NCBI GenBank assembly: GCA_026692865.1
Contig: JAPLNI010000042.1
Coordinates: 69,382-133,381 of the forward strand
Source of the DNA: Planctomycetota bacterium
Lineage (GTDB): Bacteria > Planctomycetota > Planctomycetia > Pirellulales > Pirellulaceae
Reading direction: 5' to 3'
Length of the DNA: 64,000 nucleotides
A program made the position numbers and the translations under genes. Shown in pieces: positions 53,788 to 63,157 of this stretch. Under the pieces are notes generated by a model. That model was not told the DNA's origin and did no database searches. It saw nothing but the letters and a program-made list of their open reading frames with translations. Each line of letters starts with the position of its first letter. Positions within the stretch are counted from its first letter, which is position 1.

Positions 53788-55551
53788 ATGACAAAAACAC
53801 ATTTTCAGAAGGAAGTAAACCGATTCGCTATTGCTTCCAGCTTAGTGCTGCTCGTGACGTCGTCTCTCACCAGCATCGGTTGCAAAGAATCCAAACCGAA
53901 TCAAGAAAATCCCAACGTCGCTGATCCCACAACCGCAACCGATCCTTCAGTGTCGCAAACGACTACTACTCCTAATACTTCAGCGGTGATGGAAAGGTTG
54001 GGATTGAATGATTTAGCGATTGAAGCAAAAAAGGCTGACCCCAAAATTGCTGTCGCCAATGAGAAGGAGGAGAATCGCAAACGGAATACCATACTCGACA
54101 GGCAACGTCGATGGATTCAAGCACAAGAGCTACCGCGAGAAGTTTGGGAAGTTCAATATCTCGGCAACAAGCCAGTCGGCTACACGCATGAACGGACAAA
54201 GGGATCGGCGATTGGAAACGACGGCATTGTACGAATCGAATCGTCGGCATTAATGCGAATTTCAAAGGCAAAGGAGAAACTCGAACAGCGGCTAAACCTT
54301 ACTTCGATCGAGCAATTCGATGGCAAGCTTCGCTCTTTCGAGATGGAGTTTACCCAGGGCGATAAGAAAGAAAAAACGATTGGAAATGTGGTGCTTGACC
54401 GACTGCGGCTCCAAATCGAAAAGAACGGAGGTGTTCAAACTCGTGAGTTACCCTGGCGACCGGAAATCGGAGGTCCATTCGCGATCATGCAATCGCTACG
54501 CAGACGTCCTATGAAGCCTAATGAAACGCGTGAGTTGGAAATGATTGACCCACTGCTTGGAGATATCGTCGCGGTCACTTTGGTTGCCGGTGATTATCTC
54601 AGCACTCCACGTCTGGACGGCGAGCAGATATCCATGCTCGAAGTACGATCCACCGCAGTCTTCGACAAGCAACAGATAAAAGCGGTTCTTTGGGTAGATG
54701 AAAAGGGAGAGACACAAAAATCGCTGGCGAGTCAAATCGACATTCGCTCTTTCCGTTGCGAGGAATCGATGGTTGCACGTATTCGCGACGCTATCTTGAT
54801 GGAAAGCAAATCGTCCGAGCCAATCCCTTTAGCTGGTCAAACCAGCGGAATCGCAAGCTTGCCGGAGGTAACGTTCAAAATCACCCACACCGAAGGAGAT
54901 GCGTTTCGCGTCATTCCTCAAGATGAATATCAAGTTCTTAAATCAGCAGCCCCCTTTGATGTAACTATCCGCGTCGCAAGACCACCCGTTCTGAAGCTTG
55001 ATTTCAAACCTGTTTCTGAGCAGAAATTCCTATCGGATCCCTCCTACCGAGGCGGAACACCGATCTTGCAAATCAACGATATGATTATCAAGAGAATCGC
55101 AGATGAATCACTCGCCAATGACTCTCTAGGAACGAGTCCGGTGCAACGATTGGTTCTTGGAGTTGGAAAATGGCTTTCCACCAAAACCGAATTCTCTCCC
55201 GCCATGGAAACAGCATCCGAAACCGCTCGAGCCCGACGGGGTAGCGCCAACGAGCACGCTATCCTACTCGCAGCCGTTCTACGCTCACAAGGTATTCCAT
55301 CACGCGTAGTAACAGGATTCCGGTATCGACCCGGCAGCGAACCAGCTGCACTTGAATATCATGCCTGGACCGAATTTGAATACGATAAGCGATGGCTAGC
55401 CGTCGATGCCATGCAACCCACAGGCGAGGCGAATTCCACCTACCTCCGAATCACCGAAAGCGCCATGTCCAGCTTCAATCCATACGAGGTGATGCTGCAA
55501 ACTTTCGCTGTCCTTCCAAAGCTCACGTTTGCGATCGCTTTGCAGAAATAG
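53788..55551 (+). CDS. Transglutaminase-like exported protein with catalytic Cys replaced
   Basis: 587 aa. The signal ends at LTSSLTSIGCKES, which may be a lipoprotein site (lipobox not ideal). A long N-terminal part (100-430) has no recognised domain. The transglutaminase core is at ~475-560: ARRGSANEHAILLAAVLRSQGIPSRVVTGFRY, EYHAWTEFEY and WLAVDAMQPTGE. The usual GDCNEHA is GSANEHA here, so the nucleophilic Cys is Ala while the His and Asp are kept. The codon is GCC, so one base error would not make Cys. It may bind rather than cleave a peptide. It precedes two ABC exporter pairs, a pairing often seen in planctomycetes. Confidence 0.88.
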   Translation: MTKTHFQKEVNRFAIASSLVLLVTSSLTSIGCKESKPNQENPNVADPTTATDPSVSQTTTTPNTSAVMERLGLNDLAIEAKKADPKIAVANEKEENRKRNTILDRQRRWIQAQELPREVWEVQYLGNKPVGYTHERTKGSAIGNDGIVRIESSALMRISKAKEKLEQRLNLTSIEQFDGKLRSFEMEFTQGDKKEKTIGNVVLDRLRLQIEKNGGVQTRELPWRPEIGGPFAIMQSLRRRPMKPNETRELEMIDPLLGDIVAVTLVAGDYLSTPRLDGEQISMLEVRSTAVFDKQQIKAVLWVDEKGETQKSLASQIDIRSFRCEESMVARIRDAILMESKSSEPIPLAGQTSGIASLPEVTFKITHTEGDAFRVIPQDEYQVLKSAAPFDVTIRVARPPVLKLDFKPVSEQKFLSDPSYRGGTPILQINDMIIKRIADESLANDSLGTSPVQRLVLGVGKWLSTKTEFSPAMETASETARARRGSANEHAILLAAVLRSQGIPSRVVTGFRYRPGSEPAALEYHAWTEFEYDKRWLAVDAMQPTGEANSTYLRITESAMSSFNPYEVMLQTFAVLPKLTFAIALQK

Positions 55552-55640
55552 AAAGCTGCTACGAGCAGGGATGCCTCGAAAGTTTATCGAAAACCTCAGA
55601 GCGATCTTCATAGACCCTAACGCGTTGGATAGTGTAGAAT

Positions 55641-56714
55641 TTGGATGTTTGGCAAACATCTCTCGTTTCGAGTTTGGCCGCTCTGCGAAGTTCTATCTTG
55701 AATGCTCTACTCTTGAATCAGTCGCACACATCCGAGTCTTCCATTAACGCGTCCGAGATTCCAGGGCATTATGCTCCTATCATCGAGCTGCAGTCGATTA
55801 CAAAATCGTTTGGACGATTTGTAGCACTTCGGGGTGTTACGGTGTCGATGCCGTCGGGTGTTACGGGTTTGTTGGGACCTAATGGAGCTGGCAAAAGCAC
55901 TCTTATCAAGATCTTGCTCGGACTGCTGCGAGCAACGTCTGGGAAAGGCAGCGTACTGGGAATGCCACTTTCGGGTTCGAGTCGTGCAATTCGTCAGTTG
56001 GTCGGGTACATGCCCGAAGATGATTGCTACTTGCCGTCGCTATCTGGTGTGGAATGTGTCCAGTTCGCAGCTCGTCTCAATTGCATCCCAGCAGTCGAAG
56101 CCCTGCGCCGCTCGCATGAAATCTTAGATTTTTGTGGTGCTGGCCAGGAGCGTTATCGTAACGTCGAAACGTATTCGACTGGGATGCGACAGAAGCTAAA
56201 GTTTGCTCAAGCAATCGTACACGACCCGCCTCTTTTGATTCTCGACGAACCAACCGCAGGTCTTGATCCCGACGAACGCGACACTATGCTCGAGCGGATT
56301 CGAGGGCTTTCTAATCGGCATGGAAAGAGCATCGTAATCTGCACGCATATCCTGCCTGACGTGCAGCATGTGAGTGACTATGTAGTTATCCTGGCTGGAG
56401 GACGCGTCTCGGTTGCGAAACCGATGACCGAACTAGCACGACCAAGCGTCCCCGCGATGCAAATTCGAACGATAGGCCCAGTTGCAGTCTTACGCGAAGC
56501 CTTGGAACGGAAGGGTAAGATAGTAACGTTAAGCCAAACCGGGGTTTTAAATGTGCAAGGAAACACTGACGAGGATATTCGACTCATTTGGCACACTGCA
56601 GCCGAACACGATGTCGTCATTCGATCACTGTTGCCCGCGAGAAATTCGATGGAGACTATTTTCCTAGAAGCCATCCAAGCAATGCCGCAAGGAACAAATC
56701 ATGCCAATTCATAA
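55641..56714 (+). CDS. ABC transporter ATP-binding protein (ABC-2 export type)
   Basis: 357 aa from a TTG; there is no in-frame ATG or GTG before the domain and no clear Shine-Dalgarno, so the true start may be one of the later TTG codons. The ATPase starts at ~48: Walker A GLLGPNGAGKST, Q-loop region VGYMPEDD, signature YSTGMRQKLKFAQAI, Walker B LLILDEPTAGLDPDE, H-loop ICTHIL. The DrrA/CcmA-like C-terminal extension follows. Its stop overlaps the start of the permease gene by 14 bp, so the two form one exporter. Confidence 0.92.
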   Translation: MDVWQTSLVSSLAALRSSILNALLLNQSHTSESSINASEIPGHYAPIIELQSITKSFGRFVALRGVTVSMPSGVTGLLGPNGAGKSTLIKILLGLLRATSGKGSVLGMPLSGSSRAIRQLVGYMPEDDCYLPSLSGVECVQFAARLNCIPAVEALRRSHEILDFCGAGQERYRNVETYSTGMRQKLKFAQAIVHDPPLLILDEPTAGLDPDERDTMLERIRGLSNRHGKSIVICTHILPDVQHVSDYVVILAGGRVSVAKPMTELARPSVPAMQIRTIGPVAVLREALERKGKIVTLSQTGVLNVQGNTDEDIRLIWHTAAEHDVVIRSLLPARNSMETIFLEAIQAMPQGTNHANS

Positions 56715-57759
56715 CGCCGCCTACCGCAGCTGGAGCGGCCCTCGCGTGCGATGGTGGACACGTTGGACGACGATCGCTTCGATGGAGATAAAGAGGGCGA
56801 GTAAATCAAAACAGCTCAAGCGACTTTTGTTCGCAGTTTTGTTTCCACTCGTGTTCTTTGGGGTTCCGTTTTTCTTATTCGAACAATCGACTCGTGAGCC
56901 TGGTACTTGGCAAATATTCTCCCGCTTCGCATTAAGCATGCCTCAGGCCTCTATTCTTCGTGAATCGATCGCAGCGAAAGAACTGGGGGTCGATTTAGGC
57001 GAAAACGTTCAACAGGGGCGTCGTCGGTTTCCGCGAAACCTATGGATGGCACCTGCAAAGGACCCGACGCCCGAACAGTACGACGCCATTCGTCATGAAG
57101 TCTGGTCCTTCATGCTGCTCACATTTATGCGTTACCCGCAATCGATCTTGATGGTCTTAGTCGTCGGTATTGTTGCTCCGCCATTGATTTCACAAGACTT
57201 AAGAACTCGGGCCTATCTCATTTACTTCTCTCGGCCAATTACGCGACTAGAGTACATCGTGGGAAAGTTCGGAACAGTCGGTTTCTTTTTGTTATGCATA
57301 TCGGCGGTGCCAGCCCTGTTACTGTATGTTGTTGGTGTTTTTCTATCGCCGTCACTTACTGTCGTGCTGTCAACATGGGATCTGCCGATTCGCATTTTAG
57401 TGGGTGCTGCTTGCTTGATCGTTCCAACGACACTCGTCGCACTTGCGTTTTCTTCGTTGACCCTTGAAAGTCGTTATGCAGGATTTGCTTGGTTCGCGAT
57501 GTGGATCGTTGGACATGTGACCTACTCGTCACTTATCGCAATTCCTGCTTTGGAAGCGACACAAGACGGAAGCGTTTTCGAACCTGGATGGCGACTGTTA
57601 ATGTCGCCCTATCAGGTGCTTGGAATCGCGCAAGCGTATATCTTTGGCTTTACGGTAGACGACTCCATGATACTCCCAGCATTCCTGCTGCTAGGCGTCG
57701 CATCGATTGTGTCACTCATTGTTTTGTTTCGTCGCGTTGCAGCACCAATGTATGTTTAA
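56701..57759 (+). CDS. ABC-2 type transporter permease
   Basis: 352 aa with about six or seven membrane helices (LFAVLFPLVFFGVPFFLF; ILMVLVVGIVAPPLISQDL; FGTVGFFLLCISAVPALLLYVVGVFL; ILVGAACLIVPTTLVALAFS; AGFAWFAMWIVGHVTYSSLIAI; ILPAFLLLGVASIVSLIVLF). PPLISQDLRTRAYLIYFSRPITRLEYIVGK is the characteristic cytoplasmic segment of this exporter family. It begins inside the ATPase gene. A large extracytoplasmic loop lies between helices 1 and 2. Substrate unknown. Confidence 0.88.
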   Translation: MPIHNAAYRSWSGPRVRWWTRWTTIASMEIKRASKSKQLKRLLFAVLFPLVFFGVPFFLFEQSTREPGTWQIFSRFALSMPQASILRESIAAKELGVDLGENVQQGRRRFPRNLWMAPAKDPTPEQYDAIRHEVWSFMLLTFMRYPQSILMVLVVGIVAPPLISQDLRTRAYLIYFSRPITRLEYIVGKFGTVGFFLLCISAVPALLLYVVGVFLSPSLTVVLSTWDLPIRILVGAACLIVPTTLVALAFSSLTLESRYAGFAWFAMWIVGHVTYSSLIAIPALEATQDGSVFEPGWRLLMSPYQVLGIAQAYIFGFTVDDSMILPAFLLLGVASIVSLIVLFRRVAAPMYV

Positions 57760-57907
57760 GTGCGAGACAGGAATGCCTCAAAAAATGGTTGTCCCAACCT
57801 GGACCGGGAACAATATTAATAGCTTTTAAGAATTAGCCCCAATGTCTCTATACAATTTTTTCAAATAACAAAACGAACTTACTTTTAAATCTCGTTAGCT
57901 TTTATAA

Positions 57908-58840
57908 ATGCTTTTAGAACTCAAAAATGTTACTCGATTGTATGGAACGGTGATTGGCGTGAACGATGTTACGCTGTCTTTGGCGGCGGGGGCTCACGGT
58001 TTACTAGGACCCAATGGCGCGGGAAAGACGACGCTTCTAAACTTGATAACGGGTCAGCTGTCTCCGACGATTGGTTCGGTTCGAGTCCTTGGTATGGGCT
58101 CACGATCAAATCCAAATTTGTTACGACGAATTGGTTACTTACCAAGCACCGAGGGAATGTACGCCGACGTTTCCGCCTTGGAATGGGTTACGTATCTTAC
58201 AAGACTCCAAGGATTTAACGCCTACGAAGCAAATGGTTTGGCTCTTCAAGCTCTTGAAAGAGTCGATCTCATGGAGCACATGCATCGCAATATCTCAACG
58301 TACTCGCGAGGAATGAGACAGCGGACGCGACTGGCCCAAGCAATCGCTCACAATCCGGACCTGTTAATTTTAGACGAACCTTTTAGCGGTCTTGATCCAA
58401 TCGCGAGGCATTCGATGACCAGTCTCCTTGAAGGATGGATTGCGGAAGGAAGAAGTCTCATTATCGCCAGCCACGTCTTGCATGAGATCGAGTCTCTAAC
58501 GCGGTCGTTTCTCTTGCTGGGTAGTGGGCGATTGTTAGCCTCAGGTTCTACCGATGATATGAATGAACTTCTTGCTGACGTACCTTCGGAGGTTCGAATC
58601 CGGGTGAATAAGCCACGTGAGTTGGCCGCCGAATTATTGCGAGTCGGACTTGTGGACGCAGTCAAGCTCATCGGAACAGAAGACCTTTCTGTATCCACTG
58701 CATTGTCTGCGCAACTTGGACGTTTCCTGGGTAAAGCCGTGACGGAAGGCGAGTATGCTGTTTCCGAGTTACACGCGGTCGACGACTCTTTGCAAAATGT
58801 TTTTAACTCGCTAATGAAAATTCATCGAGGCTCTGTATGA
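57908..58840 (+). CDS. ABC transporter ATP-binding protein, second pair
   Basis: 310 aa. Walker A GLLGPNGAGKTT, signature YSRGMRQRTRLAQAI, Walker B LLILDEPFSGLDP, H-loop IIASHVL. It is paralogous to the ATPase at 55641 but without an N-terminal extension. The start is 148 bp after the first permease; the gap (57760-57907) contains a small GGTTG/CAACC hairpin and AT-rich DNA, so it could have its own promoter. Its stop overlaps the next start by 4 bp (ATGA). Confidence 0.94.
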   Translation: MLLELKNVTRLYGTVIGVNDVTLSLAAGAHGLLGPNGAGKTTLLNLITGQLSPTIGSVRVLGMGSRSNPNLLRRIGYLPSTEGMYADVSALEWVTYLTRLQGFNAYEANGLALQALERVDLMEHMHRNISTYSRGMRQRTRLAQAIAHNPDLLILDEPFSGLDPIARHSMTSLLEGWIAEGRSLIIASHVLHEIESLTRSFLLLGSGRLLASGSTDDMNELLADVPSEVRIRVNKPRELAAELLRVGLVDAVKLIGTEDLSVSTALSAQLGRFLGKAVTEGEYAVSELHAVDDSLQNVFNSLMKIHRGSV

Positions 58841-59679
58841 GTGTCGTCGACACGCGAAGTCCATCAGGAAATGCAGTCTTCAATTTGCTGGCTGGGACGA
58901 TCCAACGAATTCCACCAGTGGTTTGGTTCGAGTGGAGGCGAGCGTTCACTGTATCGAGAATGGCTTGGATGCTTTCGCTCATGGCGTTTCCACCTGGGCT
59001 ACTTTTGCTTGTACAGATGGCCGCGAGGAATGATCCTCGAGTTGAAGTGATTTCGATTCTGATTTTTATTCTTTGCGCCTGTGTCGTATGTATGATGAGC
59101 GTGTTCTTGTGGGCAACTCCAGTGCTTTCGTCAGAGTTAGAAGGACGAAGTTGGGTTTATCTTGCAGTACGACCCTACGGTCCGATGGCGGTGCTCATCG
59201 GGAAGTACATCGTCGCTGTGAGCTGGGCGATTCCTGTTGGACTGGTATCCGCAACACTATCGGTCTTTGTTTTCCCAACAGAAGAACCTGCACACTTGAT
59301 TGCCGTACATGGTGGACTGGTGTTGCTTTCGTGTTTGGCCTACTCGGCTTTGTTCTTGTTGATCGGCGTAATCGCTCCGAAGAAGTGTATGGTAGCTGGC
59401 ATCATCTACACGATTATCTTCGAGGTCGCTTTTGCGATGATACCTGCTGCAGTAAACATGCTTACGGTACAGTATCGATTGAGATGCCTTCTCATTCGAT
59501 GGATGGAATTCGACAAGGCACTCGCAGAACGTAATCCAGTTTTTTTGTCATACTTTGGGGACGAGTCTTCAGCGTGGCACGTGGGAGTACTGCTGGGAAT
59601 GACACTAGGCTACTTGATCGCGGCTGGAATCATTCTGAGATACCGCGAGTTCACGGCCGCTATCGAAACCGAGAGTTGA
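58837..59679 (+). CDS. ABC-2 type transporter permease, second pair
   Basis: 280 aa with about six helices (MLSLMAFPPGLLLLVQMA; VISILIFILCACVVCMMSVFLWATP; YIVAVSWAIPVGLVSATLSVFVF; LVLLSCLAYSALFLLIGVIA; MVAGIIYTIIFEVAFAMIP; VGVLLGMTLGYLIAAGIIL). The segment VLSSELEGRSWVYLAVRPYGPMAVLIGKY mirrors the matching part of the first permease. It is translationally coupled to the second ATPase. The two pairs may form a heteromeric exporter or two related ones. Confidence 0.87.
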   Translation: MSVVDTRSPSGNAVFNLLAGTIQRIPPVVWFEWRRAFTVSRMAWMLSLMAFPPGLLLLVQMAARNDPRVEVISILIFILCACVVCMMSVFLWATPVLSSELEGRSWVYLAVRPYGPMAVLIGKYIVAVSWAIPVGLVSATLSVFVFPTEEPAHLIAVHGGLVLLSCLAYSALFLLIGVIAPKKCMVAGIIYTIIFEVAFAMIPAAVNMLTVQYRLRCLLIRWMEFDKALAERNPVFLSYFGDESSAWHVGVLLGMTLGYLIAAGIILRYREFTAAIETES

Positions 59680-59700
59680 AAGCGTTTGACAGAGGAAGCT

Positions 59701-62136
59701 TTACTTTCCATCCACGTGAACTTTTGCCCAATAGGGATGTTTGCGGTCCGCCCGAGTTCGCACGTCTTCTAGCAATATCTCGAGGCTAGGCTGGACATCA
59801 AAGGTTTTTTTCTCACCTTTGAAATAGATTGAAATTCGTTTGCCAAAGTCGATTTCGCTGGAACTCATCCAAATGGTTGCTCCTTTTGCTGCAAGATTAC
59901 TGATTAGATAACCATTATCTGCTGCACTCATTTTTTTAGCTTCGATTTTTGTCTTTCCTGGCTTAAAGAGAATCGGATTGACGATCTTCTCAGAGGTTAA
60001 CGGATCGCATTCTAGCCACCAGTAGAAGCGGTCGGATGCGCGCGATGACCCGATGTCGAATTCCGCAGGAGGAGGCCCGCGACGGTGACTGGACAAGTTC
60101 ATCCATTCCATGATTCGGGGTAATTCTTCCTGAAAGTGATCGCGACCGCGTCCTTGATAAACAGTCAACAAACAATCGTAGCGTGCAGACTTTAAAAACT
60201 CATCTAAACGCTCGCCATTTCGACGCATTGGTGGCGGTGCCCCATCTAGCTCTCCAAATACAAAATACAACGGGACGTAGCGGGCGTTCGCTGTGTACTG
60301 CGTGGGATACTTGTCGCAGTCGCCCCCGACCGCAATCATGCCAGCCCACAAATCCGGATGTGCGAGAGCAAGATCCCAAGCAGCATCACCTCCCATATGG
60401 TGTCCACTGATGAAGATGCGGTCGACGTCAATACTCGATCTTCGCATTGCATGGCGTAAGCAACGAAGAATACGAGCGTGCTCTGACTCTGTATATCCGT
60501 AATACGGTTGCTTAGGCTTTGCCCACTCAGGAGTAATCACAATGAATCCGTGTCGAGAGGCTTCTCCTAAACACATTCCAAACGCTTCGTTGTAATCGCC
60601 AACCCACCAATCAAGTTGCTTTTTTGCACCAACAAACTGCCCGTGAAGAGAGACAACACAAGGGTACTGTCGCTTTGGATCATATTCAGGAGGTAGCTGA
60701 ATCCAGTATTTTGTTGGAATAACGTCAGGCGGGCTAACATTATCAACTTCGACGTAATGGCGGCCTTTTGGCAAAGGCGGAACGCTCGAATCCGGCTCGG
60801 GGAAGGGGAGGGGAGGGGACAGTTGTGCAATGAGCCTTGAAACGTATCGCGGAACTCCAGCTTCCATGTTTGCTAAGCGATCGCGAATACTTTCTCGCTC
60901 GCCTTGGTTGGGAGAGGCAAGATACTCCTGCACGAGGCTTCGAGCTTCCCATGCAGAGACCGCGACGGATAGATTCTTTTCTGCCTCACCACTTCCCATC
61001 AGCCACCCGCCGATTGCCATCGCTACGCATTGGTCCGGTGTCAGGGACTTGTCATCGCGAAGCCGAAGATAGTCTGCCAATCGAGGGCGACTGTTTGAGT
61101 TGAGTTTCTTATAGACTTCGTCAACGATCGGCGCGACCTGATCTCGCAGCTCTTGCGTTGGGAGAGCTGCAACATCTTTCTTTATCCAATCGATCGAGCT
61201 TTCAACATCGTTCTTAGCCGTCAAAATTTCACCAAGACGACGTTCAATCGTGAGTTGTGTTTCTGTTGCAAGTCGTTCCTTCTCGAAGCTATTCAAGATG
61301 GCTTCCGCGAGCAGAGGCTGACCAGCCGCAAGACGTTGTTTGGTTTCGTCGAGCATGAGCTGTGCGTTCAATTGATCAAGCTGCTTGATTTGTGACTTCT
61401 GGTTGTCGAGCTCCGGGTGCTGCTTGATTGCAAGGGTCAATACTTCGCGAGCTTCACGGTACCGCTGTGCCTGCTGATACAACGTTACGACGTCTAACCA
61501 AGCTTGCGGTTGTGTGCGGTCGATGTTGTTGAGAAGAATTTCGCGGAGCCTAGCTGGAGGGACCGCGTTCAGCCCGATGCGCATGTCCCATATGTAACTG
61601 CTAATCGCGTTCATACCCTCAACGCGAACATAGAGAGGCGAGATCTCCGTGATGCCTTGCAGCACGTCCTCGCGGCCTTTCGGCGTGAGCAACGAGTAAA
61701 GTCGTCGGCCGAATATATCAAACTCGGAGACTGTTAGAGCTGCAGAAACGGCCGCGATCCGAGCGTGGTTCCCGATCGCTTTTTCAGACGCATTTCCAGT
61801 TGTAATCTTTTGCAACGCGATTGGGCGAGGTGCTGGATTGAGCACTTTGTTTTGATTAACAAAGGTGAATCGCAACCCGTCATCCATCACGATGATAGGC
61901 TTGGCTGCAGCAGCATCAATCTGAATCGACGAAGGAGTGTTTTGATCAACTTGCGAAGTTTGCCCGATAAGTCCTGGCCCAATTGTCATGCCATTCTTGA
62001 GCGGAAGCATTACTTCTTGGCTGTAGAGACTGCTCGACTGATTCAGAACAAGAATTGAGACAATCAGCGTTCTGATAAGAAAACTTGTGCCTTGCTGATT
62101 TCTAAAGCACAAGAGCGAAAGACGATTGACGATCAT
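59701..62136 (-). CDS. Exported alpha/beta hydrolase (PHB-depolymerase/CE1-like) with His in place of nucleophile Ser
   Basis: 811 aa from ATG at 62136 (open frame to 62175), with a signal peptide (LIRTLIVSILVLNQSSSLYSQ). Residues ~110-420 are helical, TPR-like (DVVTLYQQAQRYREAREVLTLAIKQHPE). The hydrolase domain (~455-690) has PCVVSLHGQF, VITPEWAKP, DRIFISGHHMGGDAAWDLALAHPDLW, FVFGELDGAPP and RGRDHFQEELP. The usual GHSMGG nucleophile elbow reads GHHMGG, so the catalytic Ser is His, while the Asp and His of the triad remain. It may be a binding protein or a changed enzyme. The C-terminal ~130 residues are beta-rich. Convergent with the ABC genes (21-bp gap). Confidence 0.87.
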   Translation of the reverse strand: MIVNRLSLLCFRNQQGTSFLIRTLIVSILVLNQSSSLYSQEVMLPLKNGMTIGPGLIGQTSQVDQNTPSSIQIDAAAAKPIIVMDDGLRFTFVNQNKVLNPAPRPIALQKITTGNASEKAIGNHARIAAVSAALTVSEFDIFGRRLYSLLTPKGREDVLQGITEISPLYVRVEGMNAISSYIWDMRIGLNAVPPARLREILLNNIDRTQPQAWLDVVTLYQQAQRYREAREVLTLAIKQHPELDNQKSQIKQLDQLNAQLMLDETKQRLAAGQPLLAEAILNSFEKERLATETQLTIERRLGEILTAKNDVESSIDWIKKDVAALPTQELRDQVAPIVDEVYKKLNSNSRPRLADYLRLRDDKSLTPDQCVAMAIGGWLMGSGEAEKNLSVAVSAWEARSLVQEYLASPNQGERESIRDRLANMEAGVPRYVSRLIAQLSPPLPFPEPDSSVPPLPKGRHYVEVDNVSPPDVIPTKYWIQLPPEYDPKRQYPCVVSLHGQFVGAKKQLDWWVGDYNEAFGMCLGEASRHGFIVITPEWAKPKQPYYGYTESEHARILRCLRHAMRRSSIDVDRIFISGHHMGGDAAWDLALAHPDLWAGMIAVGGDCDKYPTQYTANARYVPLYFVFGELDGAPPPMRRNGERLDEFLKSARYDCLLTVYQGRGRDHFQEELPRIMEWMNLSSHRRGPPPAEFDIGSSRASDRFYWWLECDPLTSEKIVNPILFKPGKTKIEAKKMSAADNGYLISNLAAKGATIWMSSSEIDFGKRISIYFKGEKKTFDVQPSLEILLEDVRTRADRKHPYWAKVHVDGK

Positions 62137-62192
62137 TGAATCGGATCCAAACTCGGACCTTTCGCACGATGCCACAAACGACTCCCGGTTGA

Positions 62193-62912
62193 TTAGCGAC
62201 CGCCAAAGTATTTTTTCAAAGCGTCCGTTGCAGCGTCCTTGGAATTTTTCGTTGCGAGTCCCTGATGATGCTTTGGCAGTTTCATTGGGCTCTTTTTATC
62301 TGCGCGCCGCACGGCACCCGTCGCACTAGAGTCTTCTGCGTCATTATTCGCCTCAGGCTCGGAAACTTCGCTGTCTCGTGAACTAAGATCTATTCGCGAG
62401 GTATCGTCTAGATTGGTTGTCACCAGTTGAGTTTCAGGTTCGGGTGGTCGTTGACTGGAACGATCAAATTGATCTGGCTCACTAAGCCACGAATCAATGT
62501 CCAAAACCCCTGTTCCAGAATCGACTGTCTTAGAAATCGAACTACTCTCAGCGACGCGAGAGATTGCTTCTTGAACCGAATGGACTTCAGGACGCTTCGC
62601 ACCACCAAGTCCAACTTCGATGATAAGTTGAAACTCTAGTTGTCCGACTTTTAGAAGGTCACCAGCCTTCACGATCTTTGCTCTCTCTGGCTCGAGAAGC
62701 ACTCCGTTAATATAAGTTCCGTTTCTGCTCTTTAGGTCAGCGACCAAGACTCGGCCATCTTTCTGAACGATCGCGCAGTGCTTCCGACTGATGGATTCAC
62801 TCTTAGGACGCAATTGGCAAGATTCGCTTCTTCCGATAAAGAATTTTTCATCTTTTACGGCGATCTCTTTGCCTGCATGCGCTCCATCCATTACTTTTAA
62901 TCGCACTTGCAT
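62193..62912 (-). CDS. FHA-domain protein
   Basis: 239 aa from ATG at 62912 (AAAGGA upstream; the frame is open to 62957). The forkhead-associated domain occupies residues ~5-100: FFIGRSESCQLRPKSESISRKHCAIV, then VADLKSRNGTYINGVLL, with the Arg, Ser and Asn of the phospho-Thr pocket present. The rest is Ser/Asp-rich and disordered, ending in basic KKYFGGR. FHA domains bind phosphothreonine and usually work with Hanks-type kinases, so the kinase at 49522 is a possible partner. It precedes the hydrolase gene by 56 bp. Confidence 0.93.
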   Translation of the reverse strand: MQVRLKVMDGAHAGKEIAVKDEKFFIGRSESCQLRPKSESISRKHCAIVQKDGRVLVADLKSRNGTYINGVLLEPERAKIVKAGDLLKVGQLEFQLIIEVGLGGAKRPEVHSVQEAISRVAESSSISKTVDSGTGVLDIDSWLSEPDQFDRSSQRPPEPETQLVTTNLDDTSRIDLSSRDSEVSEPEANNDAEDSSATGAVRRADKKSPMKLPKHHQGLATKNSKDAATDALKKYFGGR

Positions 62913-62957
62913 CTCAATAATCCTTTGATTCGCAAAAACTTGCAGGCACCCAAACAA

Positions 62958-63157
62958 TTATGGAGCCTAGATAAGGTCGGTCGGCGTGCCCCTATCCGAT
63001 TTTTCGCATTTAAAACATTACTATATGATCGGCACACGGGCATGCAATTTCAAGCCCAATCTTTCGCTAAGGCGAATTTCGCGGCAATAACCGACTTAAT
63101 ACGGGTGGACTACAAACCACAATCCGAATCTGCCGATTGCTCGCTAATGTCCCGTTT
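62958..63157. other. Intergenic region between lipoate ligase and FHA genes
   Basis: About 200 bp, no coding region supported. AT-rich around 63005-63030, where the FHA gene promoter could lie; no clear consensus. Confidence 0.4.
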
